Assembly: GCF_028201475.1 (NCBI RefSeq)
Contig: NZ_CP116384.1
Span: 1-64,000 of the forward strand
Source: Vibrio sp. SCSIO 43137
GTDB lineage: Bacteria; Pseudomonadota; Gammaproteobacteria; Enterobacterales; Vibrionaceae
Length of the DNA: 64,000 nucleotides
Direction: 5' to 3'
Both the position numbers and the translations under genes were made by a program. Position 1 is the first letter of the stretch; the number at the start of each line of letters is the position of its first letter. The notes beneath the pieces were generated by a model. That model worked only from the letters and a program-made list of their open reading frames with translations. It made no database searches and was not told the origin of the DNA. Shown piece by piece: positions 36,125-45,647 of this stretch.

Positions 36125-37708
36125 CTACTCTTCTACACACACCTGATTCCGGCCATTGGCTTTTGCCCGGTAAAGCGCTTTATCCGCACGGTAAAATGTT
36201 CGCTGGGTATTCTCTCCGTCAATATGAAGGGTAATACCGATACTCACTGTAAGACCGCGTTCGCCGAGAATTTCTTTCCAGCCGTATTGAAAAATTCGCT
36301 CCCTGAAGTGTTCAGCATGTAACTGAGCCCGCTCAATGGTGGCGTTTTCAAGAATAACCAGAAACTCTTCGCCGCCAAACCGCACACACGAAGCGCCGCG
36401 GAATTTAAAGTGTGAGCGCAACTCTTCTGAGACATTGACAATGGCCTTATCACCGACCAGGTGACTCAGTTCATCGTTAATGGACTTAAAGTGATCGATA
36501 TCAATTACCAAAAACGCGAAAGGTGTGTCGTGCAGCAGCAGATCTTTCAGTTTCACTTCCATCCATCTGCGGTTATGCAGTGAAGTGAGCGGATCGGTGA
36601 AGACATCCTGTTGCAACTTAGCCACAGTATCTTTTTGTGTTTCGGTGGTTTCTTTAAGTTCTTTGTTTTCCTGCTCGGACATAATCAGCTTAAGCTGAAG
36701 TTCAAAGCGGGATAACCGCCTTAGCTGGTGTGCGCCCAAATCGCTGATAGGAATACTCTTGATCAGGTCAGTGGATACCCGGTAACCCATTTTTTCGAAT
36801 GTCAGTGCCTGTTTGAAATGCCCCTGACTCACCAGTACCCGGCTCATTGAGTCATACAGCTCCTGCAACAGCAGAGGTGAGGTACTGGTGCGGATTTTTC
36901 TGGCGGTACTTTTCAGAATGATATCGGCAATTTCAAACTTACCTGTCTCTGTCAGGTTACGCGCCTGCTCTAAACGCAGCATGGTTGATAACCAGTAAGC
37001 GTTTTTACTGTTTACCAGATAGTGGGCACTGGTCAGGGTTTTCAGTGCTTCAAGATTCTGTCCGTTGCGTCTTTGCAACTGTGCGCGGTGCAGTACCACC
37101 TGACCGGCGAGTAATTTATCACTGACCAATATGCTCAATTCTTCGCACTCAGTCAGCAGCTCGGTTGCCGGTTCTGTGCGGTCGAGAGAGATAAGGCAGG
37201 AGACCATATTCAGCTTATAACGAAGCCTTAAAGAGCGGCTGGTAAGGGCGTGATCAATACCATCGATTTTCTGGTAATAACGAAGTGCTTTGGAGTGATC
37301 GCCATAGGCATCGCATAATCCGGCCATACCGAGTACGGCCAGGGCATACTCATCAATAAGACTGTACTCTACTGCAAGGGAAGAGAGGTCAACGAACTCC
37401 TGCAATGCTTCAGTGTACTGACCCGACTCTACCAGACGAACGCTCAGGCTGTTTCTGATGGTAACAATCTCTTCGACATTGTCGGGCAGGATAAGTAGCT
37501 CTAAAGCTTTCTTTAACTCATCAATACTCTGGCTGGTCTGATTGAGCAGTGCACGATATTCAGCACTAATCAGGTAGCAATAGGCTTTTTCAATCGGTGA
37601 ACTGGCGACATGCTGCAGAATATGATCCCAGAAGATGATCGCTTCTTCACCATTGACTGATGAGGGATCTAAGCCTGCGTCTGATACCTTACTGAGTAGG
37701 TTATCCAT
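36125..37708 (-). CDS. TPR-repeat diguanylate cyclase
   Basis: 527-aa cytoplasmic protein. TPR/MalT-like helical repeats (about 20-340) followed by a coiled coil and a C-terminal GGDEF domain with active GGEEF; no RxxD site. The TPR part probably senses a protein partner or ligand. I chose ATG 37708 rather than 37738: it gives the common short overlap (8 bases) with the upstream gene and GAGAGC lies just before. It is the second gene of a two-gene operon with a paralogue whose GGDEF is dead. Confidence 0.85.
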   Translation of the reverse strand: MDNLLSKVSDAGLDPSSVNGEEAIIFWDHILQHVASSPIEKAYCYLISAEYRALLNQTSQSIDELKKALELLILPDNVEEIVTIRNSLSVRLVESGQYTEALQEFVDLSSLAVEYSLIDEYALAVLGMAGLCDAYGDHSKALRYYQKIDGIDHALTSRSLRLRYKLNMVSCLISLDRTEPATELLTECEELSILVSDKLLAGQVVLHRAQLQRRNGQNLEALKTLTSAHYLVNSKNAYWLSTMLRLEQARNLTETGKFEIADIILKSTARKIRTSTSPLLLQELYDSMSRVLVSQGHFKQALTFEKMGYRVSTDLIKSIPISDLGAHQLRRLSRFELQLKLIMSEQENKELKETTETQKDTVAKLQQDVFTDPLTSLHNRRWMEVKLKDLLLHDTPFAFLVIDIDHFKSINDELSHLVGDKAIVNVSEELRSHFKFRGASCVRFGGEEFLVILENATIERAQLHAEHFRERIFQYGWKEILGERGLTVSIGITLHIDGENTQRTFYRADKALYRAKANGRNQVCVEE

Positions 37709-39182
37709 GCTCTCGGTTCTCCCTTTGTTGCAACTCATCCAACTGCTCCAGAGTAAACGGGAAAGTAAGAATATCGTGTAGTTCTACCAATGGTTTATTT
37801 TGCCTTAAGCCCCGTCTCTCCCACGGGTAGTTAGTTAATGTCTGTGAGATAAACTGGTATAGCTGCTCTGCTTTTTCGCCTTTGACACCCACCAGTAAGC
37901 CCACTCTGTCTTCACTGATACGCGAGATAAGATCGTCCCTGTTACACAGGCACTGCGCCAGTTCGATGCATACTTCGAGATAAGCAGGGTTGGCGTGCTG
38001 GATAAGGATAACGGCATGAGTAGAACCGGAAAGCTCACTCTTAAACAGCACCAGTTGCTCCCACCAATAGGTTTCTGAAACCTGATTTGAGTATCCCTGA
38101 GGGCCGTGATGGAACTCTACTTGTCTGCGGATACGATTAATCAGCTTACGCGCTCTTTGATCAAGCTGGCGTTTAGAGGTACGGGCTTTATCCATACTCA
38201 GGCGGTTAGTCTGCTCTTTCAGCTGATTTATAGAGTGTTGGCGATAGCGCTGAAAGGCACTCAATGCGTTTTGGTAATCACCCTGTTTTTCGGCTACAGC
38301 AGATTGCTGGAAACAGATTTGCGACAGAAGTTCTCCATCAGAAAGGGCTTTTGCTGATGTTTCTGCATCGGCCAGTAACTGATTGGCGTTGTCCAGATTT
38401 TCACGGATAAGCTCCAGCCTTGCCCGGTTGATAAAGGCGTGAGCTTTGAGTCTGGTAAGGTTATTGTCGATGGCGAGATCATAAGCTTTGATGGTGGCTT
38501 TTTCAGCATCATCTACCCGCTCAAGTCCGAGAAGTGCCAGCCCGCGCAAATCCCAGATCTCGGCATTCCATCTCTGATTGCTGCTGTGCTGAAGAAACTC
38601 TTCTGCGCTATCCAGAACGGAGAACATTTCAATATAGTTGTTCAGCAGATGATAGTCTTTAGCCAGATTAATTCGTGCTTTGCCTTCCAGCCAATCTATG
38701 CGGGCATTATTTGCCACATTAACGGCAAGGGCATGGGTGGACATGGCAAGTTTGTGTTGCTGGGTTTTTCTCCAGACATTACCGAGTCCGATCAGACACT
38801 CTATTTCAATAACGGTTTCGCCCACCAGAGCGGCTTGCTCAAGTGCATTGATCCAGAATTGCTGGGCAGAGTAGTATTTCTCCTGTCCCCAGAATTGCAG
38901 AGCATGAACGTGTAAGATTTCGGGGAGGAACAGGTCGGTATCTAAGCGGTTTAAACGAATAAGTGCTTCTTTTATCGCTTTCAGCCCCTGAGAGTAATCC
39001 ATCAGGTGCCAATAACACAGGGAGATGATAATACTGGCTTTGATGCCTCCTTCAGGATAGAGGATCTGATCAGCCCGCCCTAAGCATTGACGAGCGGAAA
39101 CCAATACAGCTTCAGGCTCGGCCTCAAATCTGGCGGCGAGCTGCTCTAATTCATTCTCTAATAACGTATGCGCTTTATCCAA
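37701..39182 (-). CDS. TPR-repeat protein with degenerate GGDEF-like end
   Basis: 493-aa cytoplasmic protein. TPR-like repeats span about 30-320, then a coiled coil and a C-terminal domain of GGDEF size (about 365-480) where LISRISEDRVGLLV stands in the place of R-GGEEF-LL. The catalytic motif is therefore absent. It overlaps the downstream active TPR-GGDEF gene by 8 bases and looks like its duplicated, inactive partner. A regulatory pseudo-enzyme is the likely role. Confidence 0.75.
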   Translation of the reverse strand: MDKAHTLLENELEQLAARFEAEPEAVLVSARQCLGRADQILYPEGGIKASIIISLCYWHLMDYSQGLKAIKEALIRLNRLDTDLFLPEILHVHALQFWGQEKYYSAQQFWINALEQAALVGETVIEIECLIGLGNVWRKTQQHKLAMSTHALAVNVANNARIDWLEGKARINLAKDYHLLNNYIEMFSVLDSAEEFLQHSSNQRWNAEIWDLRGLALLGLERVDDAEKATIKAYDLAIDNNLTRLKAHAFINRARLELIRENLDNANQLLADAETSAKALSDGELLSQICFQQSAVAEKQGDYQNALSAFQRYRQHSINQLKEQTNRLSMDKARTSKRQLDQRARKLINRIRRQVEFHHGPQGYSNQVSETYWWEQLVLFKSELSGSTHAVILIQHANPAYLEVCIELAQCLCNRDDLISRISEDRVGLLVGVKGEKAEQLYQFISQTLTNYPWERRGLRQNKPLVELHDILTFPFTLEQLDELQQRENREHG

Positions 39183-39334
39183 AGGCCTAAGTCCATGAAG
39201 TTAGACAATAAAGGTATCTGAGTCATTATATTAGCAGTTTTAGCGTATGCACTAACGATATATACACTAAACGTTTGCCAAACGGTAAAAGTTAGTGCCG
39301 ACTCACAAAGTCATGGAGTATCAGGGGCAGAAAA

Positions 39335-40804
39335 CTAGGAAAGTAGCTGTTTCAGCGTCAGCGGTTCATCGGTTAAGCCCAGTCTCTGTGCCGGAGTGAC
39401 TCCGTCTTTACCTTGGTAGCATAAATTGTGCCATGCGCGGAAAATATCCAGCATAGGAAGTATGCCGCCCGGGCGAAGTTTCCGGCGGGGCTCATTAATA
39501 AAGCTGGCGAACAGGGTCTGAAAACGCTCCTGATAGAAACGGGTATTGTGCACGCTGGCCTTTTGTAGCCAGTGTTCAGCGGAAGGTGTGCTGCCGGCAA
39601 GGTAGCAGATACCTTTGCGGGCATTCTCTTGTTCGGAAATGGCCCATCGATCTTTCCACCATCCCATATGTACGATGTCTATTTTCTCCGGTACCTGCTG
39701 ATTGTCCCAGCCAGAGTCCTCTTCGACATACATAAGGTCAATATTTTGACGTCTGATTCTTGGCAGACTAATGGTCAGTGCTGCAGAACGCAGAACGGGA
39801 TCCTGTGGCAGATAGACGGAAACCTGTTTGTCCGGATCGCACATCTCCAGAACATGCATAAAGTGCGCATAGGAAGTATAAGGTGCTCTTATCAGTGCGC
39901 CTTTGGACGGGTAACTAAACTTAGTCATATTGCCCATAGGATCTTCCACGTTGCCCCGTGCCAGAATAACCTGATACTTCTGGTCAATTCTTTCACGAAG
40001 ATCCGAAGATTGCACCGAAATATCTATATTTGCTTCAGAAAGGTAGTACTTAGAAACAAAGCGGGCCGGTGTCTGATAAGGGTCATGATCGATGGCGCCT
40101 TCAGGCTCTTCATCCAGAGAGTAGTTAATATGCTGAGACAAAATATAGCCCGATTCAGCTTCTCCGGTGGCAAACCAGAGGACACCGTTTTTGCTTTGCG
40201 ACTGCAAAGGCATGTAGTTTGATGCTAAATGGTAATGTTCTTCATGGTTGACCCAGCGGGCATCAAACATGGCCAGCTTACGACGACAACGGCTGGCAAT
40301 ATGATCGACATGGTCATAAAACGTTTTGGGATTGATCTCTAGTTTTCTGCACACTTCTCGCACAGAAAAACTCATAAAGAGCAGTCCTAACAGGTTTTCC
40401 TGAAATGCCAGTTTCTTATTGGCACCGGACCATTTATCTACAAAGGTAGACTGGCACTTTTTACAGCGGTATCTCTGACGATCGCCACTATAGCCAAAGG
40501 CGTGATAAAGATGTTTATGGGTGTGTACCGACAGACCAAAATTGTCGCAATCGTTATTACGGCAGGCGGGAAGTCCGTCACTATGTACGCGGCGTAGCCG
40601 GTGCAGTTCGTTAACTACTTCCTGATTGTTAAGTAAGGGGGGGAAAGCACCACATTCTCGGCAAACCATCGCTGGACGCTTAGGGTTTACGTGTTGAAGA
40701 ACATACCGTTCTGCATCACTCAATCCAAAGTTGTCACACGCCAATGTTTTACAAAAGTTGAGTTGTAAACCATTTGCGTCCTTCGGCAATTTGCCATTTG
40801 ACAC
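39335..40804 (-). CDS. Transposase-like zinc-finger/HTH protein
   Basis: 489-aa protein of unknown role. The N terminus has several CxxC-type zinc fingers, two of them preceded by repeated C-D-N-F-G-L-S blocks (CDNFGLSDAERYVLQ, CDNFGLSVHTHKHLY), plus RYRCKKCQSTFVDK as in IS1/InsA-type proteins. An HTH follows (FSVREVCRKLEINPKTFYDH). The rest could be a decayed DDE region, ending YQGKDGVTPAQRLGL, a phrase like integrase tails. No terminal repeats or target duplications were seen, and it sits stably beside deoD, so I take it as a domesticated gene. Confidence 0.6.
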   Translation of the reverse strand: MSNGKLPKDANGLQLNFCKTLACDNFGLSDAERYVLQHVNPKRPAMVCRECGAFPPLLNNQEVVNELHRLRRVHSDGLPACRNNDCDNFGLSVHTHKHLYHAFGYSGDRQRYRCKKCQSTFVDKWSGANKKLAFQENLLGLLFMSFSVREVCRKLEINPKTFYDHVDHIASRCRRKLAMFDARWVNHEEHYHLASNYMPLQSQSKNGVLWFATGEAESGYILSQHINYSLDEEPEGAIDHDPYQTPARFVSKYYLSEANIDISVQSSDLRERIDQKYQVILARGNVEDPMGNMTKFSYPSKGALIRAPYTSYAHFMHVLEMCDPDKQVSVYLPQDPVLRSAALTISLPRIRRQNIDLMYVEEDSGWDNQQVPEKIDIVHMGWWKDRWAISEQENARKGICYLAGSTPSAEHWLQKASVHNTRFYQERFQTLFASFINEPRRKLRPGGILPMLDIFRAWHNLCYQGKDGVTPAQRLGLTDEPLTLKQLLS

Positions 40805-40831
40805 GATCGCCCCCTCGGGAATTTAGATTAG

Positions 40832-40851
40832 CTGCCGGCAGTTAACCGGCA
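40832..40851. terminator. Hairpin downstream of deoD
   Basis: CTGCCGG / CCGGCAG stem with loop CAGTTA, just past the deoD stop on the minus strand. Confidence 0.6.
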
Positions 40852-40860
40852 GACAAAGAA

Positions 40861-41571
40861 TTACAGATTGATTGCTGTTTCCAGAGATACGCGCATCATG
40901 TCATTGAATGACTTCTGACGATCTTCAGAGCTTAGTTTTTCACCACGGATAATGTGGTCAGAAACCGTCAGGATAGTCAGTGCTTTTGCACCAAGATCCG
41001 CAGCAACACCGTAGATACCAGCTGCTTCCATATCTACACCAAGAATGCCTAGTTTTTCCATTTTCTCGAAAATGTCAGCTTCAGGAGTGTAGAAAAGATC
41101 CGCAGAGAATACGTTACCAACTTTTACAGGTACTTCCTGAATACGCGCTTGCTTAACCGCTTCTTCAAGTAGACCGTAATCAGCGATAGCTGCGAAGTCG
41201 TGATCGTTAAAACGGATACGGTTCACTTTAGAGTCAGTTGATGCACCCATACCGATAACAACGTCCATCAGTTTCACATCGTCACGTACAGCGCCACAAC
41301 TACCTACGCGGATTACGTTTTTAACACCGTACTCAGCGATAAGCTCGTGAACGTAAATGCAGCAAGAAGGGATACCCATACCGTGTCCCATAACAGACAC
41401 TTTTTTGCCTTTATAAGTACCGGTATAACCGAACATATTTCGTACGTCACACACTTGCTTAACATCGTCTAAGAATGTTTCTGCGATATATTTTGCACGT
41501 AGTGGGTCACCTGGCATCAGAACTGTTTCTGCAAAGTCACCTGGTTGAGCATTAATATGTGGGGTTGCCAT
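40861..41571 (-). CDS. deoD: Purine nucleoside phosphorylase, DeoD type
   Basis: 236-aa hexameric enzyme that splits purine (deoxy)ribonucleosides with phosphate. Motifs: [33 protein letters not shown] and [12 protein letters not shown], with SDH near the end. A second deoD outside the main deo operon is common in vibrios. The strong GGAGATATC ribosome site precedes ATG. A CRP-like site lies at 41686. Confidence 0.95.
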   Translation of the reverse strand: MATPHINAQPGDFAETVLMPGDPLRAKYIAETFLDDVKQVCDVRNMFGYTGTYKGKKVSVMGHGMGIPSCCIYVHELIAEYGVKNVIRVGSCGAVRDDVKLMDVVIGMGASTDSKVNRIRFNDHDFAAIADYGLLEEAVKQARIQEVPVKVGNVFSADLFYTPEADIFEKMEKLGILGVDMEAAGIYGVAADLGAKALTILTVSDHIIRGEKLSSEDRQKSFNDMMRVSLETAINL

Positions 41572-41685
41572 CTTGATATCTCCAGTTTTGGATCAAATTT
41601 GTTAAACATTACCTGTCAGTAACGGATCGTGTTGATAGCTCTGACACGCTTGAAACGAATATTAGACCGTATTTTCGCCGCTCTA

Positions 41686-41701
41686 TGAGATCATGATCAC
41701 A
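41686..41701. promoter_or_regulatory. CRP-like site upstream of deoD
   Basis: TGAGA-TCATGA-TCACA, one mismatch from TGTGA-N6-TCACA, 115 bases upstream of the deoD start. deo genes in enterics are under CRP control, so this is plausible. In the same 41572-41939 gap an ACGCAAT-AG-ATTGCGT repeat lies at 41782-41797. Confidence 0.45.
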
Positions 41702-41877
41702 AATTAACTTTGGATCACCCTTAGTCTCAATATTGATAACCAAATATGTTTAAACGGAGAAAGCAATCGTTTTGCCCAGTTGACGCAATAGATTGCGTTA
41801 AAATTTGCCAGTAATTTTCAAAAATAATGACAATAAAAATAGAAGATAGATCACGAAATCTGTTGCCTGAAAACAAC

Positions 41878-41903
41878 AAAAGGCAAAAATATTTTGCCTT
41901 TTC
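41878..41903 (-). terminator. Terminator of the EAL gene
   Basis: AAAGGCAAAA / TTTGCCTTTT stem followed on the minus strand by TTTTGTTGTTTT. Confidence 0.75.
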
Positions 41904-41939
41904 GAGATCAGAAACCGGATTGAATGATTGGTTTAACCA

Positions 41940-43358
41940 TCATTCAAGTAAGTTGAACGCCTCTTTTGCTAAACGCGGCCGTGATAGATAGTAACCCTGA
42001 AGGTGAACATTCTGGTACTTACGCAGGGCGTCAAACTGGTTGTTATTTTCTACCCCTTCCACTACGACTTTGAGCTTAAAGCTGCTGCAAAGCTGGATTA
42101 TATTATTGATAAAATCGCTGGAGGTTTTGTCCTCATTAATCTCATTGGTGTACTTCTTGTCTATCTTTACAAAGGAGACATACGGTAGCCTCAGGATTTC
42201 AAAGTTTGCATAACCACTGCCAAAATCATCGATGGCGAATTTAATGCCTTGCGCCGACAGATTTTTCATATTGGATTGAACGCATTCAGAAGCCGTTAGC
42301 TTTTCATTTTCAATGATCTCAAAAATCAGGTTGCTTCTGATGGCTTTACGGTTATTAGTCAGTTGATATACGTCTTCAACAAAGCTTTCTACCGCAAGGT
42401 CATCAGCGCCGATATTGATGCTGATCGGTACCAGAGGTTTACCACTGGCAATCTGATCGGCTATTAGTGCTGATACCTTAGAAATAACGAGTTTGGTCAG
42501 CTCATAATGCAGATACGGTTTTTTTGAGATGATCGGGATAAACACGTTGGGGCCGACTTTGCTCCTATTTTTCCAGCGTAACAGAGCTTCAAAGCTGACA
42601 GGATTAAGCCCGTCAGTCGCCTTATAGATAGGCTGTAGCATTACGTAAAAATCACTTGGCCTGAATGCCAGACTTTTCTGTAACTCCTCAATAATGTGTT
42701 TTTGCATCATGTTCTCTTTGTACAGAGATTCGTCATGATAAAACATGCTATCAACCCGCTGCAGAGCTTTGATCATAGAGAAAGAGAGCCTGCGCTGAAC
42801 TTTTTCCATGTTGCATAGCGGTGAACTGTTCGAGACCGACATAGAAGAGATAGCGTAATCAATCAGTACTTTCTTTTTTTGACACTCTATTACTTTGGGA
42901 AGAAGGCGCATAATCTTCTTTTGTACGCGTTGAGATTTAGACTCGTCTAATGGATCAGGAGAAGCAAATACAATAATCAGATATTCAGCATCATGAACGA
43001 TCAATGCAAACGGCTTTAATGCGTGATTAATCGATTTATACAGAGCATGAATGGTGTGCTTGTTGTTGTATATGTTATCGAAAGCGGGTGTTGAGATACC
43101 CATCTTGATCAGAGAAACATGATAGTCCACCGAGCTGCGTGACATTCGTGCCACTTTATCCATCAGGAAGTTCATATTAGGTAACTCAGTACCCTTATGA
43201 TAAAGGTGGTTTTTTTCTACTTCTTTTTGAATAACCTTTATTTCATTCAGTGCTTCCTGATTCTTTTTTCTTATCTTGATGTTTTTTATAATCAGACCGA
43301 TACAAGAAGCAAGACATAAAACAAAGGCAGTATAAAGAGGAAGATACATGTTCATCAT
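41940..43358 (-). CDS. Membrane EAL-domain c-di-GMP phosphodiesterase
   Basis: 472-aa protein with one N-terminal membrane helix (about 6-27), a region of GGDEF size but without the motif (about 55-215), and a C-terminal EAL domain (about 225-472). Active-site motifs are intact: FEALLRW, SINIGADDLA, IFEIIEN, AIDDFGSGYA and VVEGVEN, so it should hydrolyse c-di-GMP. Single gene. Codon use is more AT-rich than its neighbours, and an 844-base gene-free region lies upstream. Confidence 0.88.
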   Translation of the reverse strand: MMNMYLPLYTAFVLCLASCIGLIIKNIKIRKKNQEALNEIKVIQKEVEKNHLYHKGTELPNMNFLMDKVARMSRSSVDYHVSLIKMGISTPAFDNIYNNKHTIHALYKSINHALKPFALIVHDAEYLIIVFASPDPLDESKSQRVQKKIMRLLPKVIECQKKKVLIDYAISSMSVSNSSPLCNMEKVQRRLSFSMIKALQRVDSMFYHDESLYKENMMQKHIIEELQKSLAFRPSDFYVMLQPIYKATDGLNPVSFEALLRWKNRSKVGPNVFIPIISKKPYLHYELTKLVISKVSALIADQIASGKPLVPISINIGADDLAVESFVEDVYQLTNNRKAIRSNLIFEIIENEKLTASECVQSNMKNLSAQGIKFAIDDFGSGYANFEILRLPYVSFVKIDKKYTNEINEDKTSSDFINNIIQLCSSFKLKVVVEGVENNNQFDALRKYQNVHLQGYYLSRPRLAKEAFNLLE

Positions 43359-44130
43359 AATACTGTCTCATTAATTACTGGGTTTGCTATTTTTGATTAA
43401 TTTGTAATCTTTTGCAAATTAAATTTACATTCTTAACCTTATAAATAAGTTTAACTTGGTTAAATTATTTATAAGGCTCACTACTGTTCTGTTTTTGAGC
43501 TAATTCACGTATAACTGCATGATATTATTGATTGCTAATATTTATCTGGCGGATAGATGTCTGTATAATTTTCCTTTTTTCTTATTTAGTGAGCTCTAAT
43601 TAAAGTAATCAGTTTGTAATGGATTACATGCTTGGATTGTTTGGGTTTTACACATGACTATTCAGTCTTAAATCGTACAGGTTCTGTTAATATCATGAGA
43701 AGAACGGCTATATAACAAGAAAATTTCATAAGCTAAAGAATAGCTCAATGCCGGAGTTTATATTTGGGTTAGTCTGGGTTTTTAATCCAGTGCAAATGAA
43801 AAAATATATTTATTTTGAAATTTTAAATCTCTCTGTAAGGTCTTAATATTATTTATGTTAATTAGAGCTATTACTTTAACGCCAATCTTGTCAATGACGA
43901 AAGAAAAAGCCGGTTCTAAAGGGAGTAAGTTGACTCTTTTTTTATAGAACATTACATTTTTTTCTGGTACAGAAGCCAGTACTTGGTCGAAGATAACCTA
44001 TTTTTCGTTATTTAGATTAATTTTTGTCGTGGCAAGTCAGAACAATAATTATGCAGAGAAGGGTAACGGGGAAGGGGTTAACAAAAAGTTAACTATAGGG
44101 CATACCTTAACAATCAAGTAGCCTGACGCT
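43359..44130. other. Long AT-rich region without a recognised gene
   Basis: I see no credible ORF or known RNA here. It is markedly AT-rich, with only short direct and inverted repeats. It separates the EAL gene from the aromatic-acid regulators and may mark the edge of an acquired segment or hide a small RNA. Confidence 0.5.
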
Positions 44131-44179
44131 GCTGCTGATATACCCCGGCTTAGACATAACACCGGAGCATATCAGGAGC
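44131..44179 (-). terminator. Imperfect hairpin downstream of hpaR-like gene
   Basis: GCT-CTGATAT..CCGG and CCGG..ATATCAG-AGC pair with small bulges, just past the stop of the MarR gene. Probably its terminator. Confidence 0.5.
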
Positions 44180-44202
44180 ATCAGTTAGCAGATCATTGAG
44201 AG

Positions 44203-44631
44203 TTACAGCTCGTCTCTGATCTCTATCAGCTCTTCAAGCAGATCTGAGAGTTGGTTATATCTCTCTTCACCAAACTTGGCTTTGAGTTTGACATACTGCT
44301 TGTCGATATCGACTCTCATCACTTTAACAAGGGCCTGCGCTTTTTCTGTCAGCCGGATATTGACTCTTCGCTGGTCTACATCTGATTTGATTTTGCAGAC
44401 ATACTCCTGCTTTTCCAGCCGGTTTATAATGCCTGTCAGGCTCGGGCTTAAGATACAGCTCTCTTTTGACAGGGTAGTAAAGTCAATTTCATCATAGGCG
44501 TGGATAAGTCGCATCACCCGCCACTGCTGTACGGTCACTTCGTATTCTGACAATACGGGACGAAAATAGTCCAGAGTGACATCCCTGGCTTTGATAAGCT
44601 GTAGCGGGAGAGAATCCTTATACTTTGTCAT
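44203..44631 (-). CDS. hpaR: HpaR-like MarR-family regulator
   Basis: 142-aa winged-helix repressor. It follows E. coli HpaR (the repressor of homoprotocatechuate catabolism) through RDVTLDYFRPVLSEYEVTVQQWRVMRLI and CILSPSLTGIINRLEKQEYV. It sits 53 bases downstream of the HpaA-like gene on the same strand, opposite the hydroxylase. In E. coli HpaR controls the meta-cleavage operon, but those genes are absent here, so its target is more likely the hydroxylase and TRAP genes. Confidence 0.82.
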   Translation of the reverse strand: MTKYKDSLPLQLIKARDVTLDYFRPVLSEYEVTVQQWRVMRLIHAYDEIDFTTLSKESCILSPSLTGIINRLEKQEYVCKIKSDVDQRRVNIRLTEKAQALVKVMRVDIDKQYVKLKAKFGEERYNQLSDLLEELIEIRDEL

Positions 44632-44684
44632 AAATACCTTCGCTTTCCTTTTAAAATGCCATCAAGGTCATTGGCTTATAGCTG

Positions 44685-45563
44685 TTATTTTTTGTTTTGT
44701 ACTTTATTTCTGTAATCTGATGCGGTCATATCAGAGTATTTTCTGAAAAACCGGGCAAAATAGGCCGGATCCCGGAAACCGAGGTCGTAGCCGATTTCTG
44801 ACACACTCTTTGAAGTAAACTGCAAAGCGCGCCTTGCTTCCTGCATCTGTCTGTCTATTATTATTTTTTTTGATGATAAGCCGCTTACCCTGCGGCAGAT
44901 ATCATTTAATCTTGAGACCGAAATACCAATCCGGTCGGCATACTCATTTAACGCCCAGTGCTCGGTATAGTGTGTTTCAACCAAATGGTTGAAGTGATGA
45001 AATATGGTTATATCGACACTGCGATTGGTCTTTTCCGCTTTATTTCTGATGCCGAGCCGCATAACTTCAATAAGTACCAGTTGTAGTAATGACTGAGTGG
45101 CTTTCTCTTGCATCATTCCGCTGGAATCTAACTCTCTCTTAAGGTGAGACACCAGAGAGAGAATAGGATTCTCATTGCATAAACCGATACAAAACGGCTT
45201 CATCTGATCAACCATTATATTATTCAAGCCACACTCCATGTCCAGTAGTCGCCAGACAAGTTGTTGCTGAATGGTTAAGACATAACCGGAAGAACTAGAC
45301 TCAGTAACGAAAGAGTGAGGAACGGCCGGAGGGGTGAAAAACAAGGTAATTCCCTCATTTGTATAATGTTTTTCATCCAGATGTACATGAGTGCTTCCGT
45401 CAAGAATGATATGAATTTGATAAAATCGGTCGTGATAATGTACGGGCATATTTCTGCCAAAAAAATTCGCCAGATTGTCCAAGTGCTCAAAATGAAGCTC
45501 AGAATCGGCATAACGCTGATCATAAACCTGGCCAATATTTATGTTGGGAATCTTATCTGCCAC
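44685..45563 (-). CDS. hpaA: HpaA-like AraC-family activator
   Basis: 292-aa regulator with an N-terminal cupin sensor and C-terminal AraC HTH pair (IGISVSRLNDICRRVSGLSSK, VSEIGYDLGFRDPAYFARFFRKYSDMTASDYR). It tracks E. coli HpaA, the activator of 4-hydroxyphenylacetate hydroxylase, from IPNINIGQVYDQRYADSE through FFGRNMPVHYHDRFYQIH. I start it at GTG 45563: AGGGAG lies 7 bases upstream and the protein then begins one step before IPNINIG, as in E. coli; the longer TTG 45599 start lacks a ribosome site. Divergent from the hydroxylase. Confidence 0.87.
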   Translation of the reverse strand: MADKIPNINIGQVYDQRYADSELHFEHLDNLANFFGRNMPVHYHDRFYQIHIILDGSTHVHLDEKHYTNEGITLFFTPPAVPHSFVTESSSSGYVLTIQQQLVWRLLDMECGLNNIMVDQMKPFCIGLCNENPILSLVSHLKRELDSSGMMQEKATQSLLQLVLIEVMRLGIRNKAEKTNRSVDITIFHHFNHLVETHYTEHWALNEYADRIGISVSRLNDICRRVSGLSSKKIIIDRQMQEARRALQFTSKSVSEIGYDLGFRDPAYFARFFRKYSDMTASDYRNKVQNKK

Positions 45564-45595
45564 CCGCTTTCTCCCTGTTTTTGGCTGAAATTTTA

Positions 45596-45647
45596 ACAAA
45601 ACAGTTAAAACACGCTCAACTTCACAATAATTTCACAAAACAGTTAA
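45596..45647. promoter_or_regulatory. 13-bp direct repeat upstream of hpaA-like gene
   Basis: ACAAAACAGTTAA at 45596-45608 and again at 45635-45647, 39 bases apart. Direct repeats of this size are typical of AraC-family binding sites; binding by the HpaA-like protein is inferred. Confidence 0.5.

Noticed and set aside
39572..40222. A 216-codon plus-strand ORF inside the transposase-like gene
   Set aside because: It lies wholly opposite a gene with clear zinc-finger and HTH motifs and shows no domain of its own.
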